A stretch of DNA of 10,939 nt from Flavobacteriaceae bacterium (GTDB lineage: Bacteria > Bacteroidota > Bacteroidia > Flavobacteriales > Flavobacteriaceae), in the NCBI GenBank assembly GCA_019090365.1, contig JAHRWC010000245.1, positions 1 through 10,939 of the forward strand. The letters run 5' to 3'. The notes under the pieces are model-generated. The model searched no databases, was not told the origin of the DNA, and saw only the letters and a list, made by a program, of their open reading frames with translations. Shown here piece after piece: positions 5,908 through 10,939 of the stretch. Position 1 is the first letter of the stretch; every line of letters begins with the position of its first letter. Made by a program: the position numbers and the translations under genes.

Positions 5908-7689
5908 CTAATCCTTATCAATTTGTTTATCAATGGTAGCAATCACTTCTACAGCTTTATTGTAATCTTGCTGAATTGTCACATTTGAAGCGGGAGTATA
6001 TCTAGCAAACTCACAACTTTTTAAAAGGCCAATAAATCCATCAACTACATTTCCTGCAACATTCTTTTCGGTTAGCATGTTTGCAATACGCCCTTTGTCC
6101 ATTTCTGAAGTTTCAAGGGTTAGTTTTGCTTTTAAATAATTATGTAAAGCACGTTCTAAAGCTTCATAAAATGTAGCTTTATTGTTAATATTCTTTTTGG
6201 CTTCAGATAGATATCTTTTAGCTAATCTATTTGCTGTTCTTAGTTTATTTCCTTCGAAATCATTTCTACGATTCTCTCTTTGTTTTCCGATAATAATAAA
6301 TAATGGTATGAATAAAAAGGGAGCACAAAGTAGCCACCAATACAATTTAGATTTAAAAAATGAATCCTTTTGAATAGGCTCTAAATTGGCATCGAGTTTA
6401 ATATATTTAAATTGATCTTTCGAAAGAACAGTTGTTTTATTATTTCCGTTTGTATTATTTTCTGAAACTTCAGTTTTTGGAACAGGACCATTTTCAACAT
6501 TGATGATAATCTCTTCTGAACTCAGTGTTTTATAACTTTTTGAAGAGACATCGAAATATGAAAATGATATTGGTCGAATAGGATACGTTCCTTTAAACTG
6601 TGGAACTACTGTATAGGTTTCAGTAAAATAACCATTCATTCCCGAAGTTGCAATTGAAACTTTATTATCACGAATAGGCTCGTAAACTTCTAATGAACTC
6701 GGTAAATTTATTGTTGGTAAATCAAACAGTTTTAAGTTTCCATTTCCTGAAACTTTTGCAACTAACTCTAGTGATTCGTTGGCATCTAAAGTTGGAGTCT
6801 TTGTTGTAACATTAAAACTAAAATTACCAACAGCTCCAGTAAAATTATCAGGGCGACCTTCTAAAGGCAATGGTTTTACATTAATGGTTCTACTTCCAGC
6901 TGAAATTGTTTTATTAACACGTGACATCAAACGGCGGCCAAAAATATCTCTTCGATTTCCTTTAACGTCTATAGGCACATCTAAGGTTAAAGGTTCAATG
7001 TCTAATTTCCCTGTTTTTTGAGGATATAAGACTGTTTTTCGCAACACTACATATCGATAATCTTCTCCTTTATATTGTCCTTCATGAACTTTAAAATCAC
7101 CTCTGGTGTCTATATTCTGACTCCAGAAATCTGCATATTTTGGAGTATCAACTTCACGCCAACTACTAGTAATACTTACATCATGTGATACATAAAGTTT
7201 ATAAATAACAGTGATAGCTTGATTTAAGTAAGGGTTTGAATTTGAAACTTCTGCAACTAAATGTACATTCTCACTCGCAACAAAATCAGCATTATTGCCG
7301 TCTTTAGGCTTGTTAACTGCATTGGAAACAGTAATTTTTACAGGAGTCGTTTTATAAGTTGCGCCATCAATTTCAATGGTAGCTTGCTTAATGGTATATG
7401 TCCCTTTGGATTTAGGGGAAAGAAAATAAGAATAGGTTTTAGAAAAACTTCTTTTTCCGTTGATATAAGAATTACTAACAGCTTGATTTGGACCTCCAAC
7501 AACTCTAAAACCTTCAAAACTTGGAGGATTAAAATTATCGCCGTCTTTATTCATTTGAAAATCAACACGCAATCGTTCATTTAAACCTAGCCTCTTTTTA
7601 CTCACTTTTGTTTCGAAAGTAATTTGTGCTTGAGAAAAACCACAAGTCAATATGAGTACTAAAACGAATATGTAATTTTTAAACTTCAT
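5908..7689 (-). CDS. batD: BatD: large membrane-anchored periplasmic protein of the Bat operon
   Basis: I start the gene at the ATG at 7687-7689 ('MKFKNYIFVLVL', 593 residues), which gives a clean signal peptide (1-21, 'CGFSQA') two bases after the batC stop. A TTG start at 7698 would add 'MVS' and overlap batC. Mature residues 22 to ~400 are beta-rich and resemble repeated immunoglobulin-like domains; examples are 'SFSKTYSYFLSPKSKGTYTI' at 81-100 and 'YTVVPQFKGTYPIRPISFSY' at 359-378, which share an aromatic-x-KGTY-I pattern. A flexible Asn/Thr linker (about 401-425) leads to one membrane helix (449-467), then a basic 'GKQRENRR' and a helical cytoplasmic tail to 593. The BatD family thus spans the inner membrane with most of its mass in the periplasm. 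It probably scaffolds the BatA/BatB VWA proteins; that role is inferred from operon conservation, not shown by the sequence. Length and architecture are normal. Confidence 0.93.
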   Translation of the reverse strand: MKFKNYIFVLVLILTCGFSQAQITFETKVSKKRLGLNERLRVDFQMNKDGDNFNPPSFEGFRVVGGPNQAVSNSYINGKRSFSKTYSYFLSPKSKGTYTIKQATIEIDGATYKTTPVKITVSNAVNKPKDGNNADFVASENVHLVAEVSNSNPYLNQAITVIYKLYVSHDVSITSSWREVDTPKYADFWSQNIDTRGDFKVHEGQYKGEDYRYVVLRKTVLYPQKTGKLDIEPLTLDVPIDVKGNRRDIFGRRLMSRVNKTISAGSRTINVKPLPLEGRPDNFTGAVGNFSFNVTTKTPTLDANESLELVAKVSGNGNLKLFDLPTINLPSSLEVYEPIRDNKVSIATSGMNGYFTETYTVVPQFKGTYPIRPISFSYFDVSSKSYKTLSSEEIIINVENGPVPKTEVSENNTNGNNKTTVLSKDQFKYIKLDANLEPIQKDSFFKSKLYWWLLCAPFLFIPLFIIIGKQRENRRNDFEGNKLRTANRLAKRYLSEAKKNINNKATFYEALERALHNYLKAKLTLETSEMDKGRIANMLTEKNVAGNVVDGFIGLLKSCEFARYTPASNVTIQQDYNKAVEVIATIDKQIDKD

Positions 7690-7691
7690 GC

Positions 7692-8597
7692 TTACCAATC
7701 CTTATTGGACTTTACTTTTGCTCCTTTTTGCTTTTTAGCATTAATTTTTTCCTGAATCTTTTTTTCCTCATTGTTCATAGCCTCTAACAAACTTTTAATT
7801 TGTTGAGGTGAAAGTTTTCCAGGAACAGGTTGTTGCTGTTGTTTTTCTTCTTCTTTTTTATCTTCAGGTTGACCGTTTTCTTTTTCTTTATCTCCTTCTT
7901 TTTCTTCGTCTTTTTCCTCTCCTTTATCTTCCTTTTCTTCTTCTTTATCTCCTTCGTCACCTTCATCACCTTCGTTCTTTTCCTCTTTATCTTTTTCCTC
8001 TTCCTTTTCTTGGTCCTTATTTTCCTGGTCCTCCTTGTTCTCTTTATCGTCTTTGTTTTCTTTATCCTTATCGTCTCCATCACCACCGCCATCTTTTTGT
8101 TCTTCTTCTAGCATTTTCTTCGCTAGAGCAAGATTATAACGGGTTTCATCGTCTGTCGGATTGTTACGTAAAGCATTTTTATAAGCATCTACAGCTTCTT
8201 GATATTTCTTTTCATTCATAAAGGTATTCCCTAAATTATGAAATGCTTTGTGTTTATTAGGTTTGTCTGTTGCCATGGCTGCTGCTTGTTTAAAGCGTTC
8301 CATCGCAGTGGCATTTAATTCTTTTCCGTAGTAAGCATTTCCTAAATTATATTTTCCAGTTTCATCTTTCGGATTTAAAGCAATTGCTTTTCTATAATCT
8401 GCTTCCCCTAACGGAAATTGATCATTTTTTAATTGGTTCTCTGCAGAACTCAATAATGCTTCAGCTTCTTTTAATTCTTTGTCCATTTCAGTTTGAGATA
8501 ATACTGAAGTAGATGTAAATAAAAGACACATAAGGAAAGTATAAAGAATACCTTCTTTTATTTTTAAAGCCAATGATATGTTACGATTAATCTTCAT
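7692..8597 (-). CDS. batC: BatC: secreted TPR protein with an extreme charged low-complexity tract
   Basis: The protein has 301 residues. A signal peptide with a long basic n-region spans about 1-34 ('GILYTFLMCLLFTSTSVLSQ'). Three to four TPR repeats follow at about 42-165, the clearest being 116-149 with 'NLGNTFMNEKKYQEAVDAYK'. Residues 168-252 contain only Asp, Glu, Lys, Asn, Gly, Gln and one Pro. After a Gln run and 'PVPGKLSPQQ' comes a short helical segment, 'QQIKSLLEAMNNEEKKIQEK' (265-284), then a Lys-rich end. The final helix is typical of BatC-like proteins and may be a binding element on a disordered tether. The protein is predicted to be periplasmic. Its start overlaps the end of batB by 11 bases, and batD starts two bases after its stop, so translation is coupled on both sides. 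The charged tract has mixed Glu and Lys codons rather than an exact DNA repeat. Calling it BatC rests on TPR content plus position between batB and batD. Confidence 0.92.
   Translation of the reverse strand: MKINRNISLALKIKEGILYTFLMCLLFTSTSVLSQTEMDKELKEAEALLSSAENQLKNDQFPLGEADYRKAIALNPKDETGKYNLGNAYYGKELNATAMERFKQAAAMATDKPNKHKAFHNLGNTFMNEKKYQEAVDAYKNALRNNPTDDETRYNLALAKKMLEEEQKDGGGDGDDKDKENKDDKENKEDQENKDQEKEEEKDKEEKNEGDEGDEGDKEEEKEDKGEEKDEEKEGDKEKENGQPEDKKEEEKQQQQPVPGKLSPQQIKSLLEAMNNEEKKIQEKINAKKQKGAKVKSNKDW
7842..8096 (-). repeat. Low-complexity purine-rich tract in batC encoding a disordered Asp/Glu/Lys region
   Basis: About 255 bases are strongly purine-biased on the coding strand and pyrimidine-biased on the plus strand. 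They encode residues 168-252 of BatC. By hand count about 45 residues are Asp or Glu and 21 are Lys. GAA/GAG, AAA/AAG and GAT/GAC codons are all mixed, and I find no long exact tandem unit, so this is a degenerate low-complexity stretch rather than a perfect microsatellite. Confidence 0.85.
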
Positions 8598-9621
8598 TAA
8601 ACAAGTTTAATTTTTTTAACCAATTTGTTTTTCTTTCAAGGAATAAAATATCTAAAAGTAATAAGAATAAACCGCCAGCTAAAAACCATTGAAATTGATC
8701 TTTAAAGTCGGTAAATTGTTTCGATTCAAATTCTTTCTTATCCATTCCATTTAATATTGCTGTTACGGTTTCAACCACTTCTTTGGTGTTAGTGCCATCA
8801 ATATATTCACCATTTCCTACTTCAGCAATTTCTATTAATGTTTCGTCATCTAAACGTGTAATTACTTGTTCGTTATGTTGATCACGCTTATAATATTGTA
8901 AAATTCCATTCTTCTTAATTGGTATAGGACCCCCTTGTTTGGTACCTACACCAATAGTGAAAATTCGAATCCCTAATTTAATGGCTTCTTCAGCAATTTC
9001 AACAGCATTTCCCTCATGATCTTCTCCATCAGATATTAAAAACAACACTCGATTGGCTTGATCTTCATCATTATAATAGGTTTGAGCCATCTCAATTGCT
9101 TGAGTAATCGCAGTACCTTGTGATGAAACCATATCGGTATTCATACTGCTTAAAAATAGTTTTGCTGAAGAAAAATCGGTTGTAATTGGCACTTGAGGAA
9201 ACGCACTACCTGCATATCCAATTATACCAATTCGATCTCCTGCTAAGCTGTTAATAATCTGTGTAACTAATTGCTTCGACTTATCAATACGATTAGGAGC
9301 AATGTCTTCGGCTAACATACTTTTTGAAACATCTAAAGCAAACACAACATCAACACCTTCTCTTTTTACAGTTTCAATTTTTGTTCCAATTTTAGGATTT
9401 ACTAGTGCAATCGTTAAACATGCAATTGCTAAAGAAAGCACCAAAACTTTAAGCATGGATTTGAAAAATGATCGATTAGGACTCAATCTTTTTAAAGACT
9501 TTGAATTGGAAAAACGTTTTTGCATTCTTTTTTTCCAAAGAGTAACCCAAAGAAATAAGACTACTAATGCTGCTATAGCAAATAGTAAATAAAAATATAT
9601 GGGTTGTTCTAATTGATACAT
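8587..9621 (-). CDS. batB: BatB: membrane-anchored VWA-domain protein of the Bat operon
   Basis: BatB has 344 residues. Two N-terminal membrane helices (about 8-28 and 55-75) flank a basic loop, 'KKRMQKRF'. The VWA domain spans about 90-290, and a third helix lies at about 311-329. The metal-ion-dependent adhesion site is complete: D97-x-S99-x-S101 in 'ALDVSKSM', T170 in 'GTAI' and D198 in 'SDGED'. Metal-dependent binding of a partner protein is therefore expected. The positive-inside rule puts the basic loop in the cytoplasm and the VWA domain in the periplasm. Such tandem VWA proteins are normally paired with a MoxR AAA+ ATPase encoded at the start of the operon, which would be off the right edge. 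The gene starts 3 bases after batA ends and its last 11 bases overlap batC. It is the second VWA protein of the pair and its order matches the Bacteroides bat cluster. Confidence 0.95.
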   Translation of the reverse strand: MYQLEQPIYFYLLFAIAALVVLFLWVTLWKKRMQKRFSNSKSLKRLSPNRSFFKSMLKVLVLSLAIACLTIALVNPKIGTKIETVKREGVDVVFALDVSKSMLAEDIAPNRIDKSKQLVTQIINSLAGDRIGIIGYAGSAFPQVPITTDFSSAKLFLSSMNTDMVSSQGTAITQAIEMAQTYYNDEDQANRVLFLISDGEDHEGNAVEIAEEAIKLGIRIFTIGVGTKQGGPIPIKKNGILQYYKRDQHNEQVITRLDDETLIEIAEVGNGEYIDGTNTKEVVETVTAILNGMDKKEFESKQFTDFKDQFQWFLAGGLFLLLLDILFLERKTNWLKKLNLFNED

Positions 9622-9624
9622 TGC

Positions 9625-10629
9625 TTATATAAAACTTCTAAAAATGGTATAACGTAATAATATTTCGAAAAACAATAACCCTAATGCTAATAGCACAAGA
9701 GATCTATATTTTTCATCATAGTTCTTATATTTAGTTTCTTCTATTTCTGTTTTTTCTAGTTTATTTATCTCCTCATAGATTTCAGCAAGTTTTGTATTAC
9801 TTGTAGCTCTAAAATATTTTCCGCCGGTTGTCTTTGCAATTTCTTTTAATAAGTCCTCGTCAATTTCAACTTGTACATTTCCATATTGAAAACTTCCATC
9901 TTGACGAATTCCGATAGGTGATAAAGCCATACCATTACTTCCTAATCCGATTGTGTAAACCTTTATTCCAAATTCAACGGCAAGTTCACTTGCAATTTTC
10001 GGGTCTATAAATCCGCTATTGTTTACTCCATCTGTCAATAGAATAATTACTTTCCCTTTGGCTCTACTATCTTTTAAGCGATTAACTGAAGTTGCAAGTC
10101 CCATACCTATAGCGGTTCCACCTTCAATAATGGTGTTGTATTTAATTCCTTTTAAGGATGATAACACAATACTTTTATCACTTGTTAAAGGAGTTTTTGT
10201 AAAGCTTTCACCTGCATATTCTACTAATCCAATACGATCATTTGGACGTGCATTAATAAATCTTGCAGCAACATTTTTTAGAGCTTCTAAACGATTAGGT
10301 TTTAAATCACGCGCTAACATACTAGCAGAAACATCAATCGAAATTACAATATCGATTCCTTTAGTTGTTTTTATTTTGGTTGTTTCATCAACAGTTCTTG
10401 GTCTTGCAATTGCTGTAATAATAAGAGCAAGAATCAGTAATCTTAAAATGAAAAGCAGTGGACGTAATTTTGCCAACCAATTGCTTGGAGTTTTAAATCC
10501 TTTTAAGCTTGAAATTTTTAAAGTAGCTGTTTGATTTTTTCGTTTCAAATAATACCAAAAGATAATCACTGGAAGTAATAATAACAACCAGAATAACTGT
10601 GGGTTTACAAATTCGAAATTATTAAACAT
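9625..10629 (-). CDS. batA: BatA: membrane-anchored VWA-domain protein of the Bat operon
   Basis: BatA has 334 residues. It has membrane helices at about 11-28 and 57-76, a VWA domain at about 90-295, and a C-terminal helix at about 309-327. The metal-binding motif is intact: D99-x-S101-x-S103 in 'SIDVSASM', T172 in 'GGTAIG' and D200 in 'LTDGVNNS'. The basic stretch 'KRKNQ' after the first helix suggests N-terminus out, loop in, VWA domain in the periplasm. BatA and BatB are paralogues with the same layout and an 'RIGxxxYAGxxF' segment in both, so an ancient duplication and possible heteromer are likely. The ATG at 10627-10629 shares its A with the stop of the upstream gene (TAATG), indicating coupled translation. 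No promoter is visible here; transcription should come from beyond the right edge. In Bacteroides fragilis the bat genes were tied to oxygen tolerance; the biochemical role remains open. Confidence 0.95.
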   Translation of the reverse strand: MFNNFEFVNPQLFWLLLLLPVIIFWYYLKRKNQTATLKISSLKGFKTPSNWLAKLRPLLFILRLLILALIITAIARPRTVDETTKIKTTKGIDIVISIDVSASMLARDLKPNRLEALKNVAARFINARPNDRIGLVEYAGESFTKTPLTSDKSIVLSSLKGIKYNTIIEGGTAIGMGLATSVNRLKDSRAKGKVIILLTDGVNNSGFIDPKIASELAVEFGIKVYTIGLGSNGMALSPIGIRQDGSFQYGNVQVEIDEDLLKEIAKTTGGKYFRATSNTKLAEIYEEINKLEKTEIEETKYKNYDEKYRSLVLLALGLLFFEILLRYTIFRSFI

Positions 10630-10939
10630 TATTTTTCTGTAATTACTAGTTCAACTGAATCCATGATACGCTTCTTTACTTCATCTCCATACCTTTCATT
10701 CCCACTATACATCACTAATATTTGTTGTAAGCCTCCTTGTTGAGCAAATAACAAAAGTTCATATTTAGTAGGTATAGAAAGTGTTTCTCCATTTGGAGCG
10801 ACTATATAAAACTCTCCATAAGCTTTCTTTCCTGTAATACCTTTTTCGGTTTTAAACTCTTCAGTTTTTACAACTAAATTAGTGGCGCCTTGTTTTTCAA
10901 TATTAGATAAAGCACCTTCAATTGCTGCATCTAAATTGA
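10629..10939 (-). CDS. C-terminal end of an unidentified Bat-operon protein (5' truncated)
   Basis: A frame open from the right edge runs to the TAA at 10629-10631 and gives 102 residues. I do not recognise the family. The fragment starts with a helix-like 'NLDAAIEGALSNIEKQGATN', followed by 'LVVKTEEFKTEKGITGKKAY' and 'GEFYIVAPNGETLSIPTKYE', which read as beta strands. Next come 'LLLFAQQGGLQQILVMYSGN', then 'DEVKKRIMDSVELVITEK'. This alpha/beta pattern, with a strand-turn-strand block and a final 'RIMDSVEL' helix, loosely recalls small lipoprotein-type domains such as PsbP/DUF1795, but that is only a resemblance. Its stop overlaps the batA start by one base, so it belongs to the bat transcript. 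Flavobacterial bat clusters often have one uncharacterised gene between the DUF58 gene and batA, and this is probably that gene. No signal peptide can be judged because the N-terminus is missing. Confidence 0.7.
   Translation of the reverse strand, partial: NLDAAIEGALSNIEKQGATNLVVKTEEFKTEKGITGKKAYGEFYIVAPNGETLSIPTKYELLLFAQQGGLQQILVMYSGNERYGDEVKKRIMDSVELVITEK

Noticed and set aside
7784..8111. Open frames on both strands within batC, one very Lys-rich (minus strand) and one very Phe/Leu-rich (plus strand).
   Set aside because: They are by-products of the purine-biased tract, which lacks stop codons in several frames. Their composition is not protein-like and batC itself explains the region.
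10019..10534. A 171-codon open frame on the plus strand opposite batA.
   Set aside because: It is antisense to a strongly supported VWA gene, has no family features, and no promoter or ribosome site is seen.
8587..10629. The VWA pair plus an expected MoxR as a defence or ternary VWA-MoxR system.
   Set aside because: The order and domain content match the known Bat aerotolerance cluster fully, including BatC, BatD and BatE, so a new defence system is not needed to explain it.

Overview
The window looks like chromosomal DNA from a marine-type member of the Flavobacteriaceae (Bacteroidota). The evidence is the low GC content (roughly a third by eye), a type IX secretion (T9SS) C-terminal sorting domain, promoter-like TAnnTTTG boxes, A-rich leaders without strong Shine-Dalgarno sequences, and a complete batABCDE block in the order usual for this phylum. 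The genus cannot be fixed from this sequence.

Left part (1-3425). A large secreted T9SS cargo protein enters from the left edge and ends at 1469, followed by a strong hairpin terminator. Converging on it from the minus strand are a small conserved protein of unknown function (1521-1916) and pheS, the phenylalanyl-tRNA synthetase alpha subunit (1943-2962), in one apparent transcription unit. Upstream on the same strand is a second small conserved protein of unknown function (3054-3410).

Middle part (3510-5139, plus strand). This holds a CvpA-family membrane protein, a single-CDGSH iron-sulfur protein placed one base after it, and a multi-pass membrane protein with an isoprenylcysteine carboxyl methyltransferase-like C-terminus that appears to start at TTG.

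Right part (5153-10939, minus strand). This is the 3' half of a Bacteroides aerotolerance (Bat) operon, read right to left: an unidentified partial gene, batA, batB, batC, batD and batE. Junctions range from an 11-base overlap to a 5-base gap, so the genes are almost certainly cotranscribed and translationally coupled. Topology read from the sequence puts both von Willebrand A (VWA) domains of BatA and BatB, the TPR domain of BatC, the beta-rich part of BatD, and the TPR and SH3 domains of BatE on the periplasmic side. This fits one envelope complex. The MoxR ATPase and DUF58 genes that normally head such operons would lie beyond the right edge.

Most of the window is ordinary core genome. I see no CRISPR array, tRNA, rRNA, insertion sequence, prophage or clear foreign island, and no intergenic stretch over 300 bases. 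The points most worth a second look are the 85-residue tract in BatC that lacks hydrophobic residues, the unidentified protein feeding into batA, a possible leaderless promoter arrangement at 3410-3422, and the two small conserved unknown genes.
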